Assembly (NCBI GenBank): GCA_041743425.1
Contig: JBGTMS010000103.1
Span: forward strand, 1 to 64,000
Direction: 5' to 3'
Length of the DNA stretch: 64,000 bases
Source of the DNA: JTS-RE37 sp041743425
GTDB lineage: Bacteria; Bacteroidota; Bacteroidia; Flavobacteriales; Flavobacteriaceae
A program made the translations under genes and the position numbers. Positions within the stretch are counted from its first letter, which is position 1. Every line of letters begins with the position of its first letter. A model generated the notes under the pieces. The model searched no databases. It was not told the origin of the DNA and saw nothing but the letters and a program-made list of their open reading frames with translations. Shown here piece after piece: positions 35,535-44,388 of the stretch.

Positions 35535-35588
35535 CTCCATGGTAAACAGCAGCAGACTTAATTTCCACCCTAAAAAGGAAAACCTATA

Positions 35589-36035
35589 ATGAACAGAACC
35601 GAATTTCTGGAAGCCATAGAAGGAGTGTATACCTCCATTATAAAGCAAATTCCGGGCTATATGGCTAATGAAGAGGATCGATCCATTTCGGATGGTAACG
35701 TCGCTATCTGCATGATTGATAAAGAGGGGCAGGTGTATGGCAGGATGTTTGGAAATGATGCTATACGCAGGAGGTCCTTTTACAGGATCGCTTGGATCAA
35801 AGCAAGTCAGGTGTGGATCACCGGCTGCAAAACGGGACAGTTTGAGGAATTGGTTTTTGCCGGAAAACTAGATGATAGGCAGTTTGGAATCGAAAGACCG
35901 GATTTCATAGGCTGGGAAGGAGGTCAGCCGATAACACTTGGTGATGTTGAAATGGCGGTAGGTTTCAGTGGATTCCGCGGGGTGAATGATCTGGAAATTG
36001 TCGTGAATGCCTTTAAGGATGCAATGAAAAAATAG
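35589..36035 (+). CDS. GlcG/HbpS-like (haem-degrading family) protein
   Basis: Cytoplasmic protein of 148 residues of the GlcG/HbpS fold: AICMIDKEGQVYGRMFGNDA, FYRIAWIKASQVWITGCKTGQF, then IGWEGGQPITL and the glycine-rich end MAVGFSGFRGVNDLEIV. HbpS binds haem in Streptomyces, and GlcG proteins lie in glycolate or diol gene clusters without a settled function. No haem-ligand assignment is possible here. It stands 54 bases after the DUF1080 gene and 184 before the TolB-like gene. Start is the ATG at 35589. Confidence 0.8.
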   Translation: MNRTEFLEAIEGVYTSIIKQIPGYMANEEDRSISDGNVAICMIDKEGQVYGRMFGNDAIRRRSFYRIAWIKASQVWITGCKTGQFEELVFAGKLDDRQFGIERPDFIGWEGGQPITLGDVEMAVGFSGFRGVNDLEIVVNAFKDAMKK

Positions 36036-36219
36036 ACGATGCTATCCCGTGGGTGATGCAAATTGATGTCGTAGGACACCTTCCTGTTTTTAAGGTAGAA
36101 GGCAGGTTTCAGATTGGTCGGGCATTAAATTTTTTGATGACCGAATTTCATGAAACGTATAACTCTATCCGGATGTTATTTTTAATGTTTAATTTTAAAA
36201 GACTGCAATTTAAAATCTA

Positions 36220-37710
36220 ATGAGGAAAATAATCTCAATCAGCTTTCTTACGGCCTTTGTAATATGCGCTGTATCCTGGGAGGTTTTCAAAAATCCGGGA
36301 ATCTTTGAGGCACATAAGGATATCGGTGAGGTAAAACATCCGGGAACTGTTGTCTTCCATCCGGCTGACAGTAGCTATACTGTTTCAGGCAGCGGAACCA
36401 ATATGTGGTTTGATAGCGATGAATTTCACTTTGTCTATAAAAAGGTATCTGGCGATGTTTCCCTGGCGGCTGACATTGAATGGCTGACCGAGGGAGTCGA
36501 TCCGCATAGGAAAGCCTGTCTGATCGTAAGGCAAAGTCTGGATGCGGATGCGGCCTATGCCGATGCCGCGGTCCACGGGGATGGTCTCACTTCCATTCAG
36601 TATCGCGAAACAAAAGGCGGCAACACCCGTGAAGTTCAGGCAAATAGCAGCTCGCCCGGGAGGGTGCGTATCGAAAAAGAAGGAGATTATATCTCGATGT
36701 CTGTTGGAAACAGCAAGGAAGATCTCGCTTCTTCCGGCGGAAGTTTTAAACTGCCTTTGAAATCTCCATTTTACATAGGTCTCGGTGTTTGCTCCCATAA
36801 TCCGGAAGTTACAGAGACGGCAAAATTCAGCAATGTTTTGATTCAGGCCCTGGTACAGAAACCTGATTCACTTAAGGAAGTGGAAAGCACCCTTGAAATC
36901 ATACCGATTGCCTCCTTTGACCGTAGGGTGGTTTATCATACCAAAAGTCATATTGAGGCCCCAAACTGGACCCCTGATGGCAAGGACCTCATTTTTAACA
37001 GCCAGGGTCTCTTATATAAGATACCTGTAACAGGAGGCACACCCAAAAAAATTCCCACCGGTTTCGCAAATAGAATTAATAATGATCATGGGATTTCTCC
37101 TGACGGGACTATGATGGTAATCAGTGACCAGACGAAAACAGGTAAGTCACTGATCTATTCCATTCCAATTGAGGGTGGAGAACCAGAAAACATTACTCCC
37201 GAGGGTCCCTCTTACTGGCATGGTTGGTCACCCGATGGAAAAATGCTCGCTTATTGCGCCGAGCGAAACGGAAATTATGATATATATACTATCCCCTTGG
37301 CAGGTGGTAAAGAAACCCGCCTGACCTCTGCGGATGGCCTGGACGACGGACCCGATTATTCCCCGGACGGCCAGTATATCTATTTCAATTCCACGAGAAC
37401 AGGAACCATGCAAATATGGCGAATGAAAACAGATGGAAGTGGTCAGGAACAGGTCACCACGGATGAATACAATGATTGGTTCGCACACCCCTCTCCTGAT
37501 GGAAAATGGATTGCCTATGTCTCCTTCAATACGGATATCCCGAGTAACCAGCACCCGCCAAATAAGGATGTTATGTTGCGGTTGATGGATCTTAATACCA
37601 AAGAAGTCCGGGTGATGGCAAAATTATTTGGAGGGCAGGGCACTATTAATGTGCCCTCCTGGTCACCAGATAGTCAGGAATTGGCTTTTGTCAGTTACAG
37701 ACTAAAATAA
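36220..37710 (+). CDS. Exported TolB-like beta-propeller protein with N-terminal concanavalin-like domain
   Basis: About 496 residues. A signal or anchor segment (IISISFLTAFVICAVSWEVF) precedes a concanavalin/DUF1349-like domain (residues about 40-210, with NMWFDSDEFHFVYKKVSGDVSLAADI). The second half (about 235-495) is a TolB/PD40 propeller with repeated WTPDGKDLIFNS, WSPDGKMLAYCAERNGNYDIY, YSPDGQYIYFNSTRTGTMQIW, PSPDGKWIAYVSF and WSPDSQELAFVSY blades. Such proteins are often bundled with secreted sugar enzymes in Bacteroidota; binding rather than catalysis is likely. Start is the ATG at 36220. Confidence 0.85.
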   Translation: MRKIISISFLTAFVICAVSWEVFKNPGIFEAHKDIGEVKHPGTVVFHPADSSYTVSGSGTNMWFDSDEFHFVYKKVSGDVSLAADIEWLTEGVDPHRKACLIVRQSLDADAAYADAAVHGDGLTSIQYRETKGGNTREVQANSSSPGRVRIEKEGDYISMSVGNSKEDLASSGGSFKLPLKSPFYIGLGVCSHNPEVTETAKFSNVLIQALVQKPDSLKEVESTLEIIPIASFDRRVVYHTKSHIEAPNWTPDGKDLIFNSQGLLYKIPVTGGTPKKIPTGFANRINNDHGISPDGTMMVISDQTKTGKSLIYSIPIEGGEPENITPEGPSYWHGWSPDGKMLAYCAERNGNYDIYTIPLAGGKETRLTSADGLDDGPDYSPDGQYIYFNSTRTGTMQIWRMKTDGSGQEQVTTDEYNDWFAHPSPDGKWIAYVSFNTDIPSNQHPPNKDVMLRLMDLNTKEVRVMAKLFGGQGTINVPSWSPDSQELAFVSYRLK

Positions 37711-37752
37711 ATACCCACAATTCAATTTCAGTAGTCTAAAATTCATACGGAT

Positions 37753-38784
37753 ATGAAAGTCAGTCAAAAAATGATCCCGTTGACCTTTGCAGTACTATGG
37801 CTGGGAACATTGTGTGCCCAGGACATCTCGGAACAGGCAAATGTATTTCTGCAATCCCTTTCGGAGGACCTGAAAGCTGAAACTTTATTTCCTCTGGATG
37901 ACACAGAAAGATATAATTGGCATTTTGTACCCATTCAGCGTAAGGGACCCACCTTTCATGATTTCAGCGATAATCAAAAAAAAGCCGCCCTGGCTTTACT
38001 CGCCGCCTCCCTGAGCAAAGAAGGATTGGAAAAAACTACAGAAATACGCGAGCTTGAAAAAGTACTTGTCATTATTGAAAACAATTCGTTTAAAATGCCG
38101 GATGGCTCCGATGCCAGGGATCCGCTCAATTATCATTTTTGCATTTTTGGTAATCCTTCCCCCGATACCTTCTGGGGATGGCGCTTTGAGGGTCATCATA
38201 TTTCTTTAAACTTCACTTCCGGAGACGGTAACATCCTGTCATCCACTCCTTCATTTCTGGGTTCTAATCCCGGTGTGGTCAAAATTGAAGAACAAAGGGG
38301 CAAGGAGGTTCTCAATAAAGAATCTGATTACGGTTTTGAACTGGTCAATTCGTTGGACGATGCCCAATTGACCAAGGCCCGTTTTGATAGTCAGGCTCCC
38401 CAGGAGATACTTACGGGAAATAATAGAAAGGCGAATGGGGTAGAAAAATTAGGAATTCCTTACACATCCCTTAAGACAGAACAAAAAGAAATATTCATGA
38501 AACTCCTGGAAGTATATATCGGGAACTACATCTTCGAATTTTCTGAAACTTTCAGGAAAAAAATAGTAACTGCCGGTCTTGAGAACCTCTTTTTTGCCTG
38601 GGCAGGTGGATTGAAAGAAGGTACAGCTCATTATTATCGGATCCATGGCCCTACCCTGCTTATTGAGTTTGATAATATTCAGAATGATGCGAATCATGTG
38701 CATACAGTGGTAAGGGATCTGACCAACGATTTTGCCGAAGACCTGCTGATGAAGCATTACCAACTTGAACATCAGAAAATGTAA
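37753..38784 (+). CDS. Secreted DUF3500 protein
   Basis: Exported protein of 343 residues with signal peptide (MIPLTFAVLWLGTLCAQ) and a DUF3500 domain covering the rest: WHFVPIQRKGPTFHDFSDNQK, the DPLNYHFCIFGNPS segment, FWGWRFEGHHISLNFT and the late HYYRIHGPTLLIEFDNIQNDANHVH. Several conserved His, Asn and Trp residues suggest a ligand- or metal-binding site, but no activity is known for the family. It is four bases before the aldo/keto reductase gene, so the two share an operon. Confidence 0.85.
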   Translation: MKVSQKMIPLTFAVLWLGTLCAQDISEQANVFLQSLSEDLKAETLFPLDDTERYNWHFVPIQRKGPTFHDFSDNQKKAALALLAASLSKEGLEKTTEIRELEKVLVIIENNSFKMPDGSDARDPLNYHFCIFGNPSPDTFWGWRFEGHHISLNFTSGDGNILSSTPSFLGSNPGVVKIEEQRGKEVLNKESDYGFELVNSLDDAQLTKARFDSQAPQEILTGNNRKANGVEKLGIPYTSLKTEQKEIFMKLLEVYIGNYIFEFSETFRKKIVTAGLENLFFAWAGGLKEGTAHYYRIHGPTLLIEFDNIQNDANHVHTVVRDLTNDFAEDLLMKHYQLEHQKM

Positions 38785-38787
38785 CTT

Positions 38788-39759
38788 ATGAATTATAGAA
38801 AATTTGGACGCATCGGGTGGCAGGTAAGTGAGATTGGTTATGGGATGTGGGGTATGGCCGGCTGGACTGCTTCCGATGACAGGCAATCTTCAAAATCCCT
38901 CGACCTGGCGGTGGAAAGTGGGGTAAATTTTTTTGACACAGCCTGGGGATATGGAGAAGGACATAGTGAAAAATTACTGGGCCAGCTGGTAAAAAGACAT
39001 CCAAACACAAAATTGTTTACCGCAAGCAAAATACCCCCGATGAATTTTAAATGGCCTGCAAAACCTGAATATAAATTTGAGAATTCCTATCCCACCTCCC
39101 ATATAGTTTCTTTTACAGAAAAAACCCTGTCCAATTTAGCATTGGAACAGATCGATCTCATGCAGTTTCACACCTGGGATGACGGATGGTCCGTCAGAGA
39201 AGAATGGCAAAGAGCAGTCGAAGATCTGAAGACCTCCGGCAAGATTGCTGCCATGGGCATAAGTGTCAATCGATGGGAGCCCGAAAATGGTCTGTTGGCC
39301 CTGCAGAGTGGTTTAATCGATGCGGTTCAGGTCATTTATAACTTGTTTGACCAGGCTCCTGAGGATGTGCTTTTCCCCCTATGTGCCAAAATGGATATCG
39401 GGGTGATCGCCCGGGTACCCTTTGATGAAGGCACGCTTACCGGAACACTCACCAAGGATACGGTTTTTCCTGAGAACGACTGGAGGAGCACTTATTTTGT
39501 GCCCGAAAACCTGATCCCAAGTGTGGAAAAGGCGGACGCCTTGAGACCTCTTATTCCCAAAGGTATGACCATGGCCGAAATGGCCCTTCGGTTTATTACC
39601 ATGCATTCCACTGTGGCCACCATTATACCAGGCATGAGAAAATCTGCGCACGTAATAGCCAATACAGCTGTCAGTGATGGTGACGGCCTGCCGGAGGCAC
39701 TATATAAATCGCTCAGGCAACACAGATGGGACAGAACGCCCACCGACTGGTCACAATAA
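38788..39759 (+). CDS. Aldo/keto reductase
   Basis: NAD(P)H-dependent oxidoreductase of 323 residues in a TIM-barrel fold. The catalytic set is visible: Asp and Tyr in NFFDTAWGYGEGHSEKLLG, Lys in FTASKIPP, and His in LMQFHTWDD. The cofactor end IPGMRKSAHV is also typical. No export signal, so cytoplasmic. It reduces or oxidises a sugar or other carbonyl compound; the operon (DUF3500 four bases upstream, TIM-barrel isomerase 38 bases downstream) suggests a sugar derivative, without proof. Start is the ATG at 38788. Confidence 0.92.
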   Translation: MNYRKFGRIGWQVSEIGYGMWGMAGWTASDDRQSSKSLDLAVESGVNFFDTAWGYGEGHSEKLLGQLVKRHPNTKLFTASKIPPMNFKWPAKPEYKFENSYPTSHIVSFTEKTLSNLALEQIDLMQFHTWDDGWSVREEWQRAVEDLKTSGKIAAMGISVNRWEPENGLLALQSGLIDAVQVIYNLFDQAPEDVLFPLCAKMDIGVIARVPFDEGTLTGTLTKDTVFPENDWRSTYFVPENLIPSVEKADALRPLIPKGMTMAEMALRFITMHSTVATIIPGMRKSAHVIANTAVSDGDGLPEALYKSLRQHRWDRTPTDWSQ

Positions 39760-39796
39760 CAGTTAAAACAGATCCATTATTTCAAAACCAAAGAAG

Positions 39797-40636
39797 ATGA
39801 CAACAAGAAGAAAATTTTTAGGACAGGCCGGATCACTGACAATAGCGGCCAGCCTTCTGCAGGGGTATTCGTTCCCTGAATTTAAGAAAAGAAAACTGGG
39901 GGTCCAATTATATACTTTTAGGAAAGAGATGAGCCAGGATGCAAAAGGGACGCTACAGAAAATCGCTTCGCTGGGAATCCGCGAAATCGAATCTGCTGGC
40001 AGTGACAAGGGATACTATTATGGTCTGAAACCCGGGGAAATGAAGGTGATTTGCAAGGACTTCGGAATGAATCTGGTTAGCGGTCATGTCCGTCTTGATG
40101 ACAAATGGGATAAAACGATGGAGGATGCCGCGGCCTCCGGACAAAAATATCTTATTTGCTCTTCCATGCCATCCGACGGCCAAAATACGGACAACTATAA
40201 GAAGGTTGCCGAGGCCTTCAATAAAGCCGGGGAAAAGTGTCAGACAATGGGATTAAAGTTTGGCTACCACAATCATGAATATGAATTTGAAACAGACAAC
40301 GAAACCATTTTATATGATCTCCTGCTCGACAATACCGAGGCCGAGCTCGTACACATGGAACTCGATCTCGGATGGGTAATTGTGGCTGGAAAGGACCCAT
40401 TAGATTATTTTAAGAGGTATCCGGGGCGATTTCCTCTATGGCATCTGAAGGATATGAATATGACTGAAAAACAAAGTACTGAATTTGGAAAAGGCGGCCT
40501 CAATATTCCGGAAATGATGGCCAATCAGAAATCATCAGGCGTGGAGCACATTTTTATTGAACAGGAGGAATACGCAAGCACCCCACTGGAAAGCATGAAA
40601 CACAATATGGAATATATGGCGGCATTGAAGGACTAA
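39797..40636 (+). CDS. Exported sugar isomerase/epimerase-type TIM-barrel protein
   Basis: Protein of 279 residues in the xylose-isomerase-like AP endonuclease-2 fold. A Tat-like leader (TTRRKFLGQAGSLTIAAS) exports it. The barrel starts at KLGVQLYTFRKEMSQD; metal-site residues appear in FGYHNHEYEF, HMELDLGWVIVAGKDP, LWHLKDMN and the last-strand HIFIEQEEY. In Bacteroides, similar proteins act as hydratases or lyases on 3-keto sugars beside DUF1080 and Gfo/Idh proteins, which also occur in this window. It is followed 16 bases later by the Nramp-like gene. Confidence 0.87.
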   Translation: MTTRRKFLGQAGSLTIAASLLQGYSFPEFKKRKLGVQLYTFRKEMSQDAKGTLQKIASLGIREIESAGSDKGYYYGLKPGEMKVICKDFGMNLVSGHVRLDDKWDKTMEDAAASGQKYLICSSMPSDGQNTDNYKKVAEAFNKAGEKCQTMGLKFGYHNHEYEFETDNETILYDLLLDNTEAELVHMELDLGWVIVAGKDPLDYFKRYPGRFPLWHLKDMNMTEKQSTEFGKGGLNIPEMMANQKSSGVEHIFIEQEEYASTPLESMKHNMEYMAALKD

Positions 40637-40651
40637 AAGTCGGGGAGTGCC

Positions 40652-42010
40652 ATGCCAGAAGTAACTGATCCATATATCTTAACGCCTGACAGAGTAAGGC
40701 AACCGCCTTCCAACTTTTTTGGGAGATTGAAATTTCTCGGGCCCAGCTTTATACTTTCCGCATCCATCGTCGGTTCCGGAGAACTTATCGCAACCACAAC
40801 GCTCGGTGCTGAGGCCGGATTTATCACTTTCTGGGTAATCCTTGTAAGTTGCATTGTAAAAGTAGCGGTGCAGCTTGAATTTGGCAAGCATACCATCCTC
40901 ACAGGTGAAACGGCCATGCAGGCCTTCAATAAATTACCCGGACCCCGGTTTGGAAAGGCAAAATGGGCCGTATGGACCGTATTTCTTGTGATGGCCATCA
41001 AGTTATTGCAGGTCGGAGGTATTGTTGGTGGGGTAGCGATCATCCTGAATATTCTTTTCCCGGAACTGAGCATAAATTTCTATTCCTTTTTCATTGCTAT
41101 TGTGGTCGCGCTTATGATCTTCCGTGGCTATTACCGGTTTATAGAAAAAATATCCCTGGGTATGATCGGTCTTTTTACATTTTTTACCTTTGCTTCCCTC
41201 TATTTTTTAATGTATACTCCTTATAGCATTACCCTGGATGAATTTTTAAGCGGACTGCAGTTTGATCTTCCAAAGGAAGCCGTAGCAGTCGCTTTCGGAG
41301 CCTTTGGGATCACAGGAGTGGGCGGGGATGAGATTATCCATTACAATTATTGGTGCATAGAAAAAGGATACGCAGCCTTTACAGGCAGGAACGATGGTTC
41401 TCCCGAATGGCAGGAAAGGGCCAGGGGCTGGATAAAGGTAATGCACCTGGATGCGCTGCTTGCGATGTGTGTCTACACCTCTGTTACCGCGGCATTTTAT
41501 TTATTGGGTGCTGCAGTTCTGCATTCCAAGGGTCATATCCCGGAGGGTTATGCAATGGTGGAAACATTGTCTGCCATGTATACAGAAACCCTTGGCCCCG
41601 AGGCAAAGTTGGCATTTCTGGTGGGGGCGTTTATCACCCTATTCTCCACCCTGTTTGCTGCATTGGCCGCCTGGACCAGACAGGTAACAGATATCTTCGG
41701 ACAGATTGGTTGGATTAACTTTTCGGATTACAAAGTCCGCAAACGCACCGTCGCTATACTCGCCTGGGTGATTCCCCTGCTGTGGGCCTCACTTTTCGTT
41801 TTCATTAAATTACCGGTCTTGATGGTAATTACCGGCGGGATCGTCGGATCTTTCCTGTTATTCCTGGTGGTATTTGCAGTGCTGAATTTCCGGTATGTCC
41901 GCATCCAGCCGCTTTTTCGACCTGCGTGGTCGTATGACTTTATTTTATGGGTGAGCATTACCAGCATTATCGCCGTAGGAGCACTGGGAATTTTTAAACT
42001 CCTGGCTTGA
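40652..42010 (+). CDS. Nramp-like transporter without the canonical metal-binding motifs
   Basis: Integral membrane protein of 452 residues with about eleven helices and the overall Nramp (SLC11/APC fold) layout. In helix 1, true Nramp proteins have a DPGN motif; here the helix reads GPSFILSASIVGSGELIAT. In helix 6, where a Met-Pro-His stretch is expected, it reads FGAFGITGVGGDEIIHYNYW. So the metal-coordinating Asp, Asn and Met are missing and the substrate may not be Mn2+ or Fe2+. A hydrophilic loop with NDGSPEWQERARGW follows. Genes on both sides (sugar isomerase, D-aminoacylase relative) suggest import of a small organic compound. This is inference. Confidence 0.8.
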   Translation: MPEVTDPYILTPDRVRQPPSNFFGRLKFLGPSFILSASIVGSGELIATTTLGAEAGFITFWVILVSCIVKVAVQLEFGKHTILTGETAMQAFNKLPGPRFGKAKWAVWTVFLVMAIKLLQVGGIVGGVAIILNILFPELSINFYSFFIAIVVALMIFRGYYRFIEKISLGMIGLFTFFTFASLYFLMYTPYSITLDEFLSGLQFDLPKEAVAVAFGAFGITGVGGDEIIHYNYWCIEKGYAAFTGRNDGSPEWQERARGWIKVMHLDALLAMCVYTSVTAAFYLLGAAVLHSKGHIPEGYAMVETLSAMYTETLGPEAKLAFLVGAFITLFSTLFAALAAWTRQVTDIFGQIGWINFSDYKVRKRTVAILAWVIPLLWASLFVFIKLPVLMVITGGIVGSFLLFLVVFAVLNFRYVRIQPLFRPAWSYDFILWVSITSIIAVGALGIFKLLA

Positions 42011-42011
42011 T

Positions 42012-43706
42012 ATGAAATACCCCACTAATATGAGCAATTTGTGTCCCGTAAAAGCCTATAAACAATTAATGTGTCATGGCCTTATCCTGATTTTTGTACT
42101 TACCACTGGTTGCAATTCATCTGACTCCTATGACATTCTGATTACGAATGCGATCCTTATCGACGGAACGGGAGGAACATCCTATGCTGGATCCCTGGGA
42201 ATCAACGGTGATACAATCGCTGGTATTGGTGACCTCAAAAGCGCAAAAGGGATTCTGGAAATTGATGCAGCTGGAAAGGTAGTGGCCCCTGGTTTTATTA
42301 ACATGCTCAGCTGGGCCAACGAATCACTTATTGAGGATGGCCGCTCACAGGGGGATATCAGGCAAGGAGTTACGCTTGAAGTGATGGGTGAAGGTCATTC
42401 AATGGGACCGCTAACGGATAAAATGAAAGCCGAAATGAAAGAGGGGCAGCAGGACATTCAATTTGACATCGCCTGGACAACGCTGGGTGACTACCTGGAA
42501 TACCTTGAAAAAAAGGGCGTAGCGCCTAATATAGCTTCCTTCGTTGGCAACGGAACCCTTAGGGAATATGTTATGGGATATGAAAACAGGGAACCCTCCC
42601 AGGATGAGCTGAGCAAGATGAAATCCCTAACAAGACAGGCCATGAAAGAGGGCGCTATCGGCTTATCCACCTCTCTCATCTATGTTCCCAGTGGTCATGC
42701 GAAGACGGATGAGATCGTCTCCCTTGCCCAGGAAGTTGCCAGCCTGGACGGACTTTACATTTCCCACATCCGCGATGAAGAGGAACACCTGCTTGACGCA
42801 GTGGATGAACTCATCAGTATCGCGGAAAAAGCGCAAATCCGTTCAGAAATTTATCATTTTAAGGCTTCCGGTACTGCCAACTGGAATTTGCTCGATTTGG
42901 CAATTGACCGCCTGAACAGTGCCCGGGAAAAAGGGTTGGCGATTACTACAGATATGTACATGTACAATGCCAGTTCTACCGGGCTGAATATCCTGCTTCC
43001 GGAGTGGGCCAAGGAAGGTGGTCACAAACAAACCATGACACTGATGACTCAGCCCTCCAAAAAAAAGAAAATGATTGATGAAATAAAATTTCATGTTCCT
43101 CCCGATAAGATCCTGCTGGTAGGATTCCGGAACAAGGAGCTGAAAGGCCTTATTGGAAAAACACTTGCTCAAGTGGCTGTGGAACGGGGGAAAACACCGG
43201 CCGAAACGGTGGTAGACCTCATCCGGGAAGACGACAGCCGGATACAGGTAGTGTATTTTTCTATGTCCGAAGATAACATCAATAAGAAACTGGCACTACC
43301 ATACATGTCCATCTGTTCGGATGCCGGTTCCTATACAAATGAAGGGGTGTTCCTGAAGCAGAGTACACATCCCAGGGCGTATGGCTCTTTTGCGCGTCTG
43401 CTGGGTCATTATGTCAGGGAGGAAAAGGTAATTTCACTTGAAGAAGCAGTCTATAAATTGACATCCCTGCCTGCCTCAAATATGAAGATCCGGAACAGAG
43501 GGGCACTTAAAAAAGGTTATTTTGCCGATGTGGTCATCTTTGATCCCCACACCATACGGGATAACGCCACCTTTGAAGATCCGCATCAATACGCTACCGG
43601 TGTGGAGCATGTCTTTGTGAATGGTGTACAGGTGCTGACCAAAGGAGAAGTTACAGGTAATCTTCCTGGCAGGGTGGTACGCGGACCAGGATGGACCGGG
43701 TGGTAA
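42012..43706 (+). CDS. D-aminoacylase-type amidohydrolase, lipoprotein, without HxH motif
   Basis: About 564 residues. N-acyl-D-amino-acid deacylase relatives hydrolyse N-acylated D-amino acids with one or two metals. A lipoprotein signal is clear (LILIFVLTTGCNSSD); the start may be the ATG at 42012, one base after the Nramp-like stop, or the ATG at 42069 right before the signal. The region that normally reads PGFIDxHxH is PGFINMLSWANESL, so both usual metal histidines are absent. Other blocks remain: GAIGLSTSLIYVPSG, YISHIRDE, IYHFKASG, SICSDAGS and HPRAYGSFARLL. It closes the plus-strand run and probably acts in the periplasm. Confidence 0.82.
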   Translation: MKYPTNMSNLCPVKAYKQLMCHGLILIFVLTTGCNSSDSYDILITNAILIDGTGGTSYAGSLGINGDTIAGIGDLKSAKGILEIDAAGKVVAPGFINMLSWANESLIEDGRSQGDIRQGVTLEVMGEGHSMGPLTDKMKAEMKEGQQDIQFDIAWTTLGDYLEYLEKKGVAPNIASFVGNGTLREYVMGYENREPSQDELSKMKSLTRQAMKEGAIGLSTSLIYVPSGHAKTDEIVSLAQEVASLDGLYISHIRDEEEHLLDAVDELISIAEKAQIRSEIYHFKASGTANWNLLDLAIDRLNSAREKGLAITTDMYMYNASSTGLNILLPEWAKEGGHKQTMTLMTQPSKKKKMIDEIKFHVPPDKILLVGFRNKELKGLIGKTLAQVAVERGKTPAETVVDLIREDDSRIQVVYFSMSEDNINKKLALPYMSICSDAGSYTNEGVFLKQSTHPRAYGSFARLLGHYVREEKVISLEEAVYKLTSLPASNMKIRNRGALKKGYFADVVIFDPHTIRDNATFEDPHQYATGVEHVFVNGVQVLTKGEVTGNLPGRVVRGPGWTGW

Positions 43707-43904
43707 CAGTACCGTTTGATGTACTACCTTCAGGAGCCAGCTGTGCGAGACCTGTTCTTTTATGCTGGTTCTAATCAAGAACCGCTGAAGTCCTCTGAGA
43801 TCTGCGGGCGGCACGTCAGGAACAAGCTCAGATCTATCCTTTCACAAATAACAAGACGCCTTCATTTTACAGGCTTCCCAAAAGATTTAATGTGTATGAC
43901 AGCC

Positions 43905-44378
43905 TTACCTGACTTTCCTTAGGGCTGCAACTTCTTCTACTGTAACAATTGACGCGCTATTGCCAAAACTATTCCGGATATAGGAGGTGATGTCCGCAAT
44001 TTCCTCATCTGCCAGATAATCAAAGGAAGGCATTGCATTTGCATAGGTGGCTCCGTTTATTTCAAGTCCTACATTGGACCCTTGAATCACAATGGATAAC
44101 AGCCTGCTTTTATCCCCTGTAACGTATTCCGTTTTAGACAGCGGTGGATTCAGACCCGATACCCCGCCCCCACTTTCCTGATGGCAACTCAGACAGTACC
44201 GGTCATACCCTACTTTGCCAGTCACCATATAGGCCGGAGTTTTCAATAAAACAGGAGATTCAATCTTCTCGTGCACAATGACCTTTTCAGGCTCCACGCT
44301 TTTTTCGTCGGAGTTGGTATTCCTGCAACCGCAGATGAGCCATATGCATGCAAAGGCAAAAAAGCAACGAAAGACCAT
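43905..44378 (-). CDS. Lipoprotein cytochrome c
   Basis: Class I c-type cytochrome of about 157 residues, one haem site CLSCHQ with a likely axial Met in NAMPSFDYLADEEI. The signal ends in a lipobox (IWLICGCRN), so it is anchored in the envelope. The frame is open much further upstream, but that part overlaps the sugar dehydrogenase gene; the ATG at 44378, ten bases after that gene's stop, opens the signal peptide. It is the natural electron acceptor for the PQQ-type dehydrogenase encoded immediately upstream. Last gene of the six-gene minus-strand run. Confidence 0.9.
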   Translation of the reverse strand: MVFRCFFAFACIWLICGCRNTNSDEKSVEPEKVIVHEKIESPVLLKTPAYMVTGKVGYDRYCLSCHQESGGGVSGLNPPLSKTEYVTGDKSRLLSIVIQGSNVGLEINGATYANAMPSFDYLADEEIADITSYIRNSFGNSASIVTVEEVAALRKVR

Positions 44379-44388
44379 GGGTAATACT

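Noticed and set aside
43716..43922. Plus-strand frame of 68 codons between the D-aminoacylase-like and cytochrome genes
   Set aside because: Overlaps the end of the cytochrome gene and has no recognisable features; more likely a terminator/spacer region.
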